From positions 17,311 to 81,310 of the forward strand of contig DAIMZF010000003.1 in the NCBI GenBank assembly GCA_036734085.1: a stretch of DNA of 64,000 nucleotides, read 5' to 3'. The notes under the pieces are model-generated. The model was not told the DNA's origin. It worked only from the letters and a program-made list of their open reading frames with translations, and did not search any database. The position numbers and the translations under genes are program-made. This DNA comes from J038 sp036734085. GTDB lineage: Bacteria > Chloroflexota > Anaerolineae > Aggregatilineales > Phototrophicaceae. Positions 41,616-50,025 of the stretch are shown here, in pieces (position 1 is the stretch's first letter; every line of letters starts with the position of its first letter).

Positions 41616-43562
41616 TTAACGGAAGCCCCGACTTCCGCCCCCACTAGAACCACCGCCACTAGAGCCACCGCCACTAAATGAGCCGCCCCCGCCACTCCAG
41701 CTACCACTACTGCCACTGCTTGCAGAAGGCGGCGTGCTGGTCAACGTGCGCGAAGCCGACTCTAACATCCGTGATAACCCCTGCGACATAGACTCCAATC
41801 CACCGGAAAGCCCTTGCCCCATCGAGTCAAGTCCGCCGCCCCCTGCTCGTGCAATATCACCCGGTATCACATCTCTGCTAGATGGCAACCCTCCACCTAG
41901 CTTACCTAAGGATGTTCCCGCCTGATAGCCGCCGCTATACCGTCCGCCCCGATAAGTTGGATAATACCAAATTGGCGACGGAGCGTTATTCACCTTCGCA
42001 AAACGGCGTATCCACGAGCGGTCAAGGCCAAAAGCAACTGCATACGGCAGATAAGCGTCGAATTGCTCCGTTACGCCCTCAACTTTTGCGTACTTATCAA
42101 GATTTTCCAGATATTCCCGGAAGGCGTTCCATTTTGCGGCTTCCTCTGCACCTTTTTGGGTCTTGCGTGGCATGTGTTGGCCTACCGCCATCATCGCCAC
42201 TCCTGTAATACCAATCGCCATTGGCAGACACAACAGCGTTGGGGAGATTCCTTCCACCCCACCAATCGCCGCAAAAAGCGCCAGCCCAGCAAGCATCAGA
42301 ATGCCTACACCCATCCCACTATATAAGGTGCGTACCGTGTTCGGATCGTTGGAGAACAACCCTTCACTTACAATTTCGCCATAGAGTGCATCTTGCAACT
42401 TGGGCATATGAACATAAAATTTATCCTTCAATGAGTTCATCGTGCGCTCTAAGTTCTTGCCGAAGATATAATTCAGCATATTTCGCTCATACGCCCGCAG
42501 TTCGTCATCAATTGGCTTATCCGTCCGCTTGAACGTAAACGTACTCGCCCCCATCATGCCGAATAACATCTGCGGACGGTCTTCTTCAATCACGATATAG
42601 CCCCGCCGTGACAAATCAATCAATGTGGAAATAACGTCGCGTGTATCCGCTTTCTCATCAACCAACGTTCCCACCACCGCCGGAGGGAGGTTGCTCGGTG
42701 GCTCAGTCAAAAACTTGGGCACTGGCCCGGTTTTGGGGTCACGTCCGCGTGTATACCACAGCGCATACACGCCCAACGGCCCCCCAATGCTGATTAAAAA
42801 GCTAAAAGCCAACACAGCCAAATCAATCAGAGGTTGTACATTTTCCTCAAAATCACGCCGAGAGTCGAATTCTGATTGCCAACTTGGTGGGGTCAAGCTA
42901 CCCGAATGAGGAAACTGTGCGCGGATTTCAAAGTTATCATTCGCGCCAATACGACGTGTAGCCCTTGCGATAATAGTGGAACCGCGTACATCAACATCGG
43001 CGCTCACGCCGTATGTCACCACCGGGTCAATCCCCTCACGCGGGGCAAGTTCCGGCGGCAGATTAACCCGTATCGTACTGGAGCCAACCGAAAAGCCATA
43101 TTTTTCAGTCGGGACAGCCGTCCACCATAATTGGTCACCGCCTTCATAAGCACGCAACGCACCTAAAACGCGATATTCAATGACGAATTCCCCGCGCCCA
43201 TTGGTGATGGGTGACGCGAAGAAGTAATCAATGTTCACACCATCGGATAAATTACGCACACAAAACGTTCTTGGTGGTTCTTGTGAGGAGCAGGACGGCG
43301 ACAGCGCCACCCCATCCTGATACACCATCACGTTTTCAATACTGGTTAAGTTCTGGTTCTCAATAAAAGCATTTCCAGCACGGAATGTGCCGCTAAATGT
43401 AATGCTGTAAATTTCCCGCACAGTAAAAGCGTTGTTCACCATGTCAAAATCACTGATTTCAACATCCCACACATCCCAAAATACAGAGCGCGATTGCCCC
43501 TGTACAGGGATAACAAAGACACCGACCAGTAATAGTATGACCGCCAACAACCGATATTTCAT
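41616..43562 (-). CDS. DUF2207-domain membrane protein
   Basis: A 648-residue protein with a signal peptide (MKYRLLAVILLLVGVFVIPV), an extracytoplasmic DUF2207 domain (VREIYSITFSGTFRAGNAFI; YFFASPITNGRGEFVIEYRV), a membrane helix near 250 (VLAFSFLISIGGPLGVYALW), a winged-helix-like cytoplasmic region (DVISTLIDLSRRGYIVIEED), two more helices near 420-470, and a Gly/Ser-rich tail (SGGGGSFSGGGSSGGGSSGG). Function of DUF2207 is not established. It is the first gene of the cluster leading to the SPFH protein. The divergent 180-base gap to the LysM gene holds the promoters. Confidence 0.88.
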   Translation of the reverse strand: MKYRLLAVILLLVGVFVIPVQGQSRSVFWDVWDVEISDFDMVNNAFTVREIYSITFSGTFRAGNAFIENQNLTSIENVMVYQDGVALSPSCSSQEPPRTFCVRNLSDGVNIDYFFASPITNGRGEFVIEYRVLGALRAYEGGDQLWWTAVPTEKYGFSVGSSTIRVNLPPELAPREGIDPVVTYGVSADVDVRGSTIIARATRRIGANDNFEIRAQFPHSGSLTPPSWQSEFDSRRDFEENVQPLIDLAVLAFSFLISIGGPLGVYALWYTRGRDPKTGPVPKFLTEPPSNLPPAVVGTLVDEKADTRDVISTLIDLSRRGYIVIEEDRPQMLFGMMGASTFTFKRTDKPIDDELRAYERNMLNYIFGKNLERTMNSLKDKFYVHMPKLQDALYGEIVSEGLFSNDPNTVRTLYSGMGVGILMLAGLALFAAIGGVEGISPTLLCLPMAIGITGVAMMAVGQHMPRKTQKGAEEAAKWNAFREYLENLDKYAKVEGVTEQFDAYLPYAVAFGLDRSWIRRFAKVNNAPSPIWYYPTYRGGRYSGGYQAGTSLGKLGGGLPSSRDVIPGDIARAGGGGLDSMGQGLSGGLESMSQGLSRMLESASRTLTSTPPSASSGSSGSWSGGGGSFSGGGSSGGGSSGGGSRGFR

Positions 43563-43752
43563 TTTGATAAGCCTTCGTGTGACCTAATCGACATAACATC
43601 AGGCATTATAGCACGATTAGCAAAACCCGTAGGCCGGGCACACCATACACAAAGGCCGTCTTTCTTGTCTATGTCCTTGTAGCGGTGTGTTGTGTTTCGG
43701 TGGTATAGTCTAGTCATAAGATAACTTATTTTTACACAAGGAGATGCTCCCC

Positions 43753-45456
43753 ATGCGATACAGCCGAGTCGCCTCTTATCTATTGGTGCTGATGATAAGT
43801 TTTGTCGGCTTTGTCGGCATCAGTGCCGCGCAGGACGAATCCGACCCTCTCCCCACCGAGCAACCCACCCAGACCTACACAGTTGTCTCTGGCGATACAT
43901 TGTTCCGGGTTGCACTCCGTTACAATACGACCGTCACCGAGCTTGCCCGCTTGAACAACATCACTAACATCAGCCTGATTTTTACAGGTCAGGTCTTGCG
44001 TGTGCCCGGCGCACCTGTCACAACACCGCCAACACAAACTGAATCTTACACTGTCCAGCGCGGAGACACACTCGCTCGCATCGCCGCCCGCTTTAATACC
44101 ACCGTCACCGCTATTCGTGCCGTCAATACTATCCCAAATCCGAATATTATTTTTGTCGGTCAACGCCTCAACATTCCCGTTGATGCCGGTAGTTTGCCGG
44201 CACCTTCCCCAACAGCCACCCCTATCCCCGTCATGACCGAAGAAGCCGTTGAGGTTGAGCAGGAAGCCAGCACAGAAGATGTTGAAGCTACCGCAGAACC
44301 CACCACCGAAGTCGAAGATGTGCAAGTTGATATTGATGAGCAAGAACCAGATGTTGACGACACCGAAGACATCGAAATAGATGCTGAGGCCGAAGCACAA
44401 GCCGCGCAACCCCAACCCCTCACTGCGGATTTTGCCTATGGTATTGAAGCCTTTTTCGATGGGCAAGACATCTCCACCCTCGTCGGCTACATTGAAGAAT
44501 TAGAGTTATCATGGGTACGTGTGCGCGTGGATTGGCGCTTTATTGAGCCAGAACCAGGCATTTTTGACTTTGATAATCTGGACGCCATCGTGGAAGCCCT
44601 CATCGCCAACGATAATAGCATCCTGTTCACAGTCACCAATGCTCCCGCATGGGCACGCGCCAGCGTGGACGAGAACGGCCCACCGGATGACCTCAACACC
44701 TTCTTTTCCTTCCTCACAACTATTGTGGAGCGTTATAGTGGACAAGTAGACGCTTATCAAATCTGGGACGAGCCAAATCTGCGCCGTAACTGGAACTGTG
44801 AGCGCCGCATGTGCGACACAGACTATCTATTCATGCTTGGTGAATCCTTCACCGTCATCCGCACAGCAGACCCCGATGCTCAGGTCATCAGCGCCGGGTT
44901 AGCCCCCACGCGCTTTAATGATCGTATTAATGCTGTTGATGACCGTTTATATCTGGAAACATTGCTGTTCAGAGGGCTAGGCACTGTCGTAGATGGCATC
45001 GCCGTTCATCCCGGTGGCGAGGCCAACCCACCAGATGCAACCTGTTGCGAAGCGTCGGAAGGTGTGTTATCTCACTTTGAAAACGAGGTCTTTTATTTCC
45101 AGGACAATATCGTAGCATACCGTCAGCTTGTCGTGGATTACGGCTATGCCAATATCCCCCTATGGGTGACGAAGTTCGGCTGGGGCACAGGGGATGATAC
45201 ACCCTCGCCCAGCAACGTCAACCAACCGCATTATTCCGTAAATTACACAAGCCTGACAGAGCAAGCAGTTTACGTGCCGCGTGCGTTCGAGTTCGGACAG
45301 GAATCAGGTTACATCGGCCCCATGTTCCTGAACAACCTTAATGGTTGCGACATCACCGCCGCCGGAGGGCTACCAGAACTTTGTTATCCAAGTCTTATCG
45401 GCCCAGACGACACACCGCGCCCCATCTTCAGTGCTGTGCAGGCTATTCCCAAGTAA
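43753..45456 (+). CDS. LysM-anchored clan-A glycosidase-like protein, nucleophile apparently replaced by Lys
   Basis: About 567 residues. A signal peptide (MRYSRVASYLLVLMISFVGF) is followed by two good LysM domains (about 41-86, TYTVVSGDTLFRVALRYNTT; and 97-143, SYTVQRGDTLARIAARFNTT), which bind peptidoglycan or chitin-like glycans. An acidic linker (about 160-220) leads to a (beta/alpha)8 domain. The acid/base motif reads QIWDEPN (about 338-344; usually WNEPN), and the strand that usually supplies the nucleophile reads LWVTKFGW (about 470-477), where Lys replaces the usual Glu of TEFGW. It may be a binding rather than hydrolytic domain. The start at 43753 has AAGGAG at nine bases; the ATG at 43744 lies directly after that site. 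Confidence 0.85.
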   Translation: MRYSRVASYLLVLMISFVGFVGISAAQDESDPLPTEQPTQTYTVVSGDTLFRVALRYNTTVTELARLNNITNISLIFTGQVLRVPGAPVTTPPTQTESYTVQRGDTLARIAARFNTTVTAIRAVNTIPNPNIIFVGQRLNIPVDAGSLPAPSPTATPIPVMTEEAVEVEQEASTEDVEATAEPTTEVEDVQVDIDEQEPDVDDTEDIEIDAEAEAQAAQPQPLTADFAYGIEAFFDGQDISTLVGYIEELELSWVRVRVDWRFIEPEPGIFDFDNLDAIVEALIANDNSILFTVTNAPAWARASVDENGPPDDLNTFFSFLTTIVERYSGQVDAYQIWDEPNLRRNWNCERRMCDTDYLFMLGESFTVIRTADPDAQVISAGLAPTRFNDRINAVDDRLYLETLLFRGLGTVVDGIAVHPGGEANPPDATCCEASEGVLSHFENEVFYFQDNIVAYRQLVVDYGYANIPLWVTKFGWGTGDDTPSPSNVNQPHYSVNYTSLTEQAVYVPRAFEFGQESGYIGPMFLNNLNGCDITAAGGLPELCYPSLIGPDDTPRPIFSAVQAIPK

Positions 45457-45508
45457 GATTTACGCCTAGTGCGCCATCAGGTAGGGTGTAATGCACCACA
45501 TAAATCAT

Positions 45509-45532
45509 CAGGACGGTACAAGTACCGTCCTG
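45509..45532. repeat. 11-base inverted repeat with AA spacer
   Basis: CAGGACGGTAC-AA-GTACCGTCCTG is a perfect palindrome-like repeat 53 bases after the LysM gene stop. No T tract follows, so it is either a weak terminator for the LysM gene or an operator for the kinase gene at 45586. The rest of 45457-45585 shows nothing else. Confidence 0.7.
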
Positions 45533-45585
45533 CGCCCTATCAAGAAAATTTATGAGCATGTCGTTTCGTTAGTGAAGGTGAGTAT

Positions 45586-47292
45586 ATGACCGATACAACT
45601 GTCTCCCTCTTAAACCACCACCTGCAACGTTACCAAATCAAAGAGAAAATCGGCACGGGTGGCATGGCACGGGTTTATCGTGGGGTTGATACAAACCTGG
45701 AGCGTGAAGTCGCTATCAAGGTTCTGCACGAACACCTCGCGGAAGATGTCATGTTCAAAGACCGTTTCGAGCGCGAAGCGCGATTTGTAGCAGGCATCAC
45801 ACATCCCAACATCGTGCAAATTTTTGATTACAGCGTCATCCAGCGCGATGACTACCCCCTGTACTACATGGTCATGTCCTACATTCCCGGCCAGACCTTA
45901 CGCGAATGTTTACAAATCTGCACCGAATCAGAATCTCCCCTGCCACGCGAGCGCGTGCTGGAGATTATGCTCAACTTAACCAGCGCCCTCAGCTATGCTC
46001 ATGCCAAAGGCTTAATTCATCGTGACGTTAAACCCGCCAATATCATCCTGCATACGGAGACAGGCCAGGCGCATCTGACCGATTTCGGCATCGCCCGCAT
46101 GATGCAAGGGTCTAATCTGACACAAGAAGGCTCCGCCATCGGCACACCCGCTTACATGTCACCGGAACAAGCAACAGGTGATGTTCTGGATGGCCGTAGC
46201 GATTTATACGCGCTCGGAATCATTCTCTATGAGATGTTAGCCGGGCAACCGCCCTTCGGTGATGACGGTAGCCTTTCCGTATTGATCAAACATCTCAACG
46301 AACCCATACCCACCCTATCAAAAGTCATTGGTATGGATGAGCCATTCATGGATGCCGTCATCTACAAAGCCCTTGCCAAACTCCCGGAAGACCGCTACCA
46401 AACAGCAGAAGAATTCGCACAGGATTTACAGATGGCCTTCACAGGTCAACAGCCCGGTGCAGTCACCACGCACACGCGCAATTTTGCCGCCATCCCTAAA
46501 GGCTTCCCAACCGGCCAACACGCTACTACTGTCCCCAAATCCAATTATCGCGCTATCGCCTTCCCTGTGATAATCGTATTGCTGGTTGTCATGGCTGTTG
46601 CATTTAGCGTGTTATCAAGCCAAAACCAGACCGCCACAGCCGAGCCGATTTATTTTTCTACCAGTTTTAACCTACAGGATGAACTTACCAATAGTTGGCC
46701 GCAAGGTGAAGTCATGAATGTCTCGCGCTCCATCGACACTCGCGGCTACATCATCACCAATACTCAATTTCGCACCGCCATCCCGACGATTTTCACGCAG
46801 GGCGAATATACCAACACTGTGATTCAATTACGCGGTAGCCTCACGGAAGAAAGCACATCAGCCAGTGCCTATGGCATCATCTTTCGTTATGTGGACGAGC
46901 GCAATTACTACGTGTTCGCTGTGGATGGCGTGGGGCGTTATAGCTTATGGGTGCGCCTCGAAGGAGATTGGATTGAACTGCGTGACCCGGACGCCATCGG
47001 TGATGACCGCTGGACACAGAATCAAGGCATCCGCCCTATCGGTGGCTCTAATATCCTGCAAGTTGTTGTCTATGACGATGAGATTTCCGGGTATGTCAAC
47101 GGTGTGCCCGTCGTCACACTAAAAGATGACACAATCGCAAGCGGGCGTGTCGGCATTTATGTCGCTTCCACAGAACAAGCCAACACAACAGCGATTATTG
47201 ATATGTTCGCAGTCTCAGAAGCGCCGTCTTCCATGACCGCCGCCGAATCAATGACCGGCGGCGATAGTTTCGCACGTCCAGAGGATGGGTAG
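45586..47292 (+). CDS. Ser/Thr protein kinase with transmembrane helix and extracellular beta domain
   Basis: A 568-residue PASTA-less Hanks kinase. Kinase motifs: IGTGGMARVYRG, VAIKVL, HRDVKPANI and DFGIARMMQG, then GTPAYMSPEQATG (about 15-285). A membrane helix near 327-345 (AIAFPVIIVLLVVMAVAFSV) is followed by an extracellular domain of about 200 residues (FNLQDELTNSWPQG, IIFRYVDERNYYVFAVDG, GVPVVTLKDDTIASGRVGIY) that resembles a concanavalin-like lectin fold and may sense glycans. AAGGTGAG precedes the ATG. It is convergent with the second kinase gene five bases away. Confidence 0.92.
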   Translation: MTDTTVSLLNHHLQRYQIKEKIGTGGMARVYRGVDTNLEREVAIKVLHEHLAEDVMFKDRFEREARFVAGITHPNIVQIFDYSVIQRDDYPLYYMVMSYIPGQTLRECLQICTESESPLPRERVLEIMLNLTSALSYAHAKGLIHRDVKPANIILHTETGQAHLTDFGIARMMQGSNLTQEGSAIGTPAYMSPEQATGDVLDGRSDLYALGIILYEMLAGQPPFGDDGSLSVLIKHLNEPIPTLSKVIGMDEPFMDAVIYKALAKLPEDRYQTAEEFAQDLQMAFTGQQPGAVTTHTRNFAAIPKGFPTGQHATTVPKSNYRAIAFPVIIVLLVVMAVAFSVLSSQNQTATAEPIYFSTSFNLQDELTNSWPQGEVMNVSRSIDTRGYIITNTQFRTAIPTIFTQGEYTNTVIQLRGSLTEESTSASAYGIIFRYVDERNYYVFAVDGVGRYSLWVRLEGDWIELRDPDAIGDDRWTQNQGIRPIGGSNILQVVVYDDEISGYVNGVPVVTLKDDTIASGRVGIYVASTEQANTTAIIDMFAVSEAPSSMTAAESMTGGDSFARPEDG

Positions 47293-47297
47293 CCGCA

Positions 47298-48611
47298 CTA
47301 CCCTCCTAATTGGGCACCCAGTGCCACAATATACAACGGCACAAGGCACGCCACAGCCATCAATGCCAAAAATCCCAGCGCGACCGTAACCCAGTCCCAT
47401 TGGAATGCTTCTTCTTGCTCCAAAGGGTAACGGGACGCATAAGGCATCCCCTGAGAATCGGCTAGTTGTTGGCTATCACCCATGACCGGACGCATCGGGC
47501 GTGACGCCCCACCGCTTGGCGGCATGGTAAATGCACGCGGATGCTGTGTGCCACCCGGCTGTCCTTGTTGCGGCGGACGCGGTGGTTGCATCGGCGCATC
47601 CGGTGCAATGCTATAGCGTTGGGTTGGCATCGCTTCCGCCGGTGCATTGGGAGGCACATTACCCTGCACAGGCGGTGGTGTTTGCGGACTCATGGGGGGC
47701 ATTTGTGTTCCGGCCTGTTGTGGCGGTGGCGTATATTCCGGTGGGGCTGGCGGCGCAACCGTTTGACCTGTCAGCCGCGTTTGCAAATCCTTCAACACAG
47801 CTTCTAGCTTGCCTGCTTCACCAAAGCGATCATTCGGCTTTTTACTCATCACTTTTTTGACAAGTCCGGCTAATTCCACCGGGACGTTCGGGTTAAAATC
47901 GCGGACATCCGGTACAGGGCTTTGGATGTGAGCCATCGCCAAATCTTGCTGGCTAGCACCTGTATAGGGCAAGCGTCCCGTCAGCATCTCAAACATCACA
48001 ATGCCGATAGAATACACATCGGCGGCGGCAGTCGGTTTTTCGCCTTGTGCCTGCTCCGGTGCGAAGTAATGCGGGCTACCCCACACCACAGACGCACGCT
48101 CCGCAGGTTGTGTATCGCTCAGGGCTTGCGCGATGCCAAAGTCAGTTATCTTTACCGTGTCATTGAGCGTAAGTAACACGTTTTGCGGTTTCACATCCGC
48201 ATGGACGATACGCGCCCGATGTGCAAAGCCCAAACCCTTGCATATCTGGATGGATAAATTAAGCGCACGCTCCAACGGAAGCGCCCCATGTGCGCGGATG
48301 ACTTTCTTTAAGTCATTGCCGTCTACCAACTCCATCACGATATAATGCGTCGGCCCATCACTATCAACGTCATGCACGACTACAATATTAGGGTGGGACA
48401 AGTTAGCGATGCTTCGCGCTTCGTTTTCAAATCGGGTGATGAAAATAGGGTCTACCGTCAGGCTAGGCCGCAGAATTTTGACTGCGACCGTCCGCCCAAG
48501 TTTTTGATCAACCCCCTTATATACAACGGCCATCCCACCGGATGCCAACTGCGACACCAGCAAATAGCGCCCTTTCAGCATCGCGTTTTGTTGCGGGGAA
48601 TCTGATGACAT
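47298..48611 (-). CDS. Ser/Thr protein kinase, C-terminally membrane anchored
   Basis: A 437-residue Hanks kinase. The glycine loop LASGGMAVVYKG, VAVKIL, catalytic loop HADVKPQN (HRD changed to HAD) and DFGIAQALSD are present (about 15-280). The loss of the HRD arginine suggests that activity does not depend on activation-loop phosphorylation. A long Pro/Gln/Met-rich linker (about 285-395) leads to a C-terminal membrane helix (WVTVALGFLALMAVACLVPL). GGAGA precedes the ATG. It is convergent with the kinase at 45586. Confidence 0.92.
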   Translation of the reverse strand: MSSDSPQQNAMLKGRYLLVSQLASGGMAVVYKGVDQKLGRTVAVKILRPSLTVDPIFITRFENEARSIANLSHPNIVVVHDVDSDGPTHYIVMELVDGNDLKKVIRAHGALPLERALNLSIQICKGLGFAHRARIVHADVKPQNVLLTLNDTVKITDFGIAQALSDTQPAERASVVWGSPHYFAPEQAQGEKPTAAADVYSIGIVMFEMLTGRLPYTGASQQDLAMAHIQSPVPDVRDFNPNVPVELAGLVKKVMSKKPNDRFGEAGKLEAVLKDLQTRLTGQTVAPPAPPEYTPPPQQAGTQMPPMSPQTPPPVQGNVPPNAPAEAMPTQRYSIAPDAPMQPPRPPQQGQPGGTQHPRAFTMPPSGGASRPMRPVMGDSQQLADSQGMPYASRYPLEQEEAFQWDWVTVALGFLALMAVACLVPLYIVALGAQLGG

Positions 48612-48656
48612 ATAACACGTTCTCCTCTTGTTTATTCAAACTCATTGTAACCCGAC

Positions 48657-49808
48657 TTATAACGTCGTCAACGAGTCAAACAGCCGACGATATTCCAACT
48701 GTGCGCTACGGTCTGTCATACTGCCGATGTAATCCGCAACCACGCGATGCAACGGTTCATCGGTTAGTAATACCCGGTATTCTTCTGGCAGTTGGCGCGG
48801 TTCGGCGATATATGTCGCAAAAACCTCGCTGATAATACGCTCCGCCCGCTTAGACATCCGCACAACCGTATGATGATGATACATATTTTTATACAAAAAG
48901 TTCTTTAATTCACGGTTTAAAGCCACAAAATGCGGACTGTGTGCAACCACATTAGCTGTATGCAGTTGGATGTCAACCGGATTTTCCGCCTTAATCGCGT
49001 TGATGTTCGCCACCGTTTGCGACAACACATCATCCACCTGTAAGCCTATCTGTTCGCGGATGAACCGATGGCGCGTCACAACATCCATGCGCCCATTGTT
49101 CCAGTTCAAACGTTCACACAAGGCCCGCCAGATTTCTAGCTCCTGCAATTGCTCCGGCAGAATCAGCCCGGCCTGTATGCCATCGTCCAAGTCATGCGCG
49201 TTGTAGGCCAGTTCGTCCGCAATATTGGCGATTTGCGCCTCCAGACTACCGCGAGTCATGACATCAAACCCGGTTGCTTCGCTCAGGTCATACTCTGTTT
49301 CGTGCTTGGCGATTCCTTCCAGCGTTTCCAGCGTCAGGTTTAGCCCCTTCCAACGCGGATAGCGGGTTTCAAGCTCTGTCACCACCCGGTAACTTTGATG
49401 ATTATGGTTAAACCCTCCATAATCCACCATCAATTCATCCAGCACATGCTCACCAGCATGACCAAAGGGGGGATGCCCTAAATCGTGCGCCAGACAGATG
49501 ACTTCCACAAGGTCTTCGTTGAGACCTAACCCCCGCGCCAATGTCCGCCCGATTTGCGTGACTTCCAGCGTATGGGTTAGCCGCGTCCGGTAATAATCAC
49601 CCGCATCGTTGACAAAAACCTGCGTCTTATATTCCAGCCGCCGGAAGGCCGCAGAATGTACCACGCGGTCACGGTCACGCTGGAAGGCCGTGCGATATTG
49701 CGGTTCTTCTTCACGATACTTGCGCCCTCTGCTATCTTTGCTCCGCAGGGCATACGGCGCGAGTATTTGGTCTTCTATTTGTTCCAGTTGCTCTCGTGTA
49801 CGATACAT
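48657..49808 (-). CDS. dgt: deoxyguanosinetriphosphate triphosphohydrolase-like HD protein
   Basis: A 383-residue HD-domain dNTPase that splits dGTP (or other dNTPs) into nucleoside and triphosphate. The metal-binding residues are in TRLTHTLEVTQIGR, CLAHDLGHPPFGHAGE (about 100-115) and ELAYNAHDLDDGI. The substrate-facing SRGRKYREEEPQYRTAFQRD at the N-terminus is typical of the dGTPase family. SD GAGAGG precedes the ATG. Confidence 0.93.
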   Translation of the reverse strand: MYRTREQLEQIEDQILAPYALRSKDSRGRKYREEEPQYRTAFQRDRDRVVHSAAFRRLEYKTQVFVNDAGDYYRTRLTHTLEVTQIGRTLARGLGLNEDLVEVICLAHDLGHPPFGHAGEHVLDELMVDYGGFNHNHQSYRVVTELETRYPRWKGLNLTLETLEGIAKHETEYDLSEATGFDVMTRGSLEAQIANIADELAYNAHDLDDGIQAGLILPEQLQELEIWRALCERLNWNNGRMDVVTRHRFIREQIGLQVDDVLSQTVANINAIKAENPVDIQLHTANVVAHSPHFVALNRELKNFLYKNMYHHHTVVRMSKRAERIISEVFATYIAEPRQLPEEYRVLLTDEPLHRVVADYIGSMTDRSAQLEYRRLFDSLTTL

Positions 49809-49961
49809 TGCTACCTCTCGCTACTTTACGTGGATTACAGCCTATTCTACCTGTTAATAGCGCATCGTGCCTTATCACCCGCAGATATTCCGCCCGCGAT
49901 GTACAATTGCAAACTCGAAATCAAATCAAATCGCACGCCGTTTAAGTCCATGCAGAGATTA

Positions 49962-49970
49962 TGATATAAT
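49962..49970 (+). promoter_or_regulatory. extended -10 promoter of the coiled-coil gene
   Basis: TGATATAAT (TGN plus perfect TATAAT at 49965-49970) lies 55 bases before the ATG at 50026, within a 217-base gap between divergent genes. The rest of that gap shows nothing else recognisable. Confidence 0.55.
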
Positions 49971-50025
49971 CGTATCTCGTTTAATGTTTCGACGTGGGAC
50001 TTATTGTCCACATGGAGGATTTGTA

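Noticed and set aside
41620..41710. Repetitive GC-rich sequence at the end of the DUF2207 gene
   Set aside because: It encodes the Gly/Ser tail of the protein and is not a separate repeat element.
49867..50025. 53-codon extension of the coiled-coil protein
   Set aside because: It includes the extended -10 promoter; GGAGG marks the ATG at 50026.
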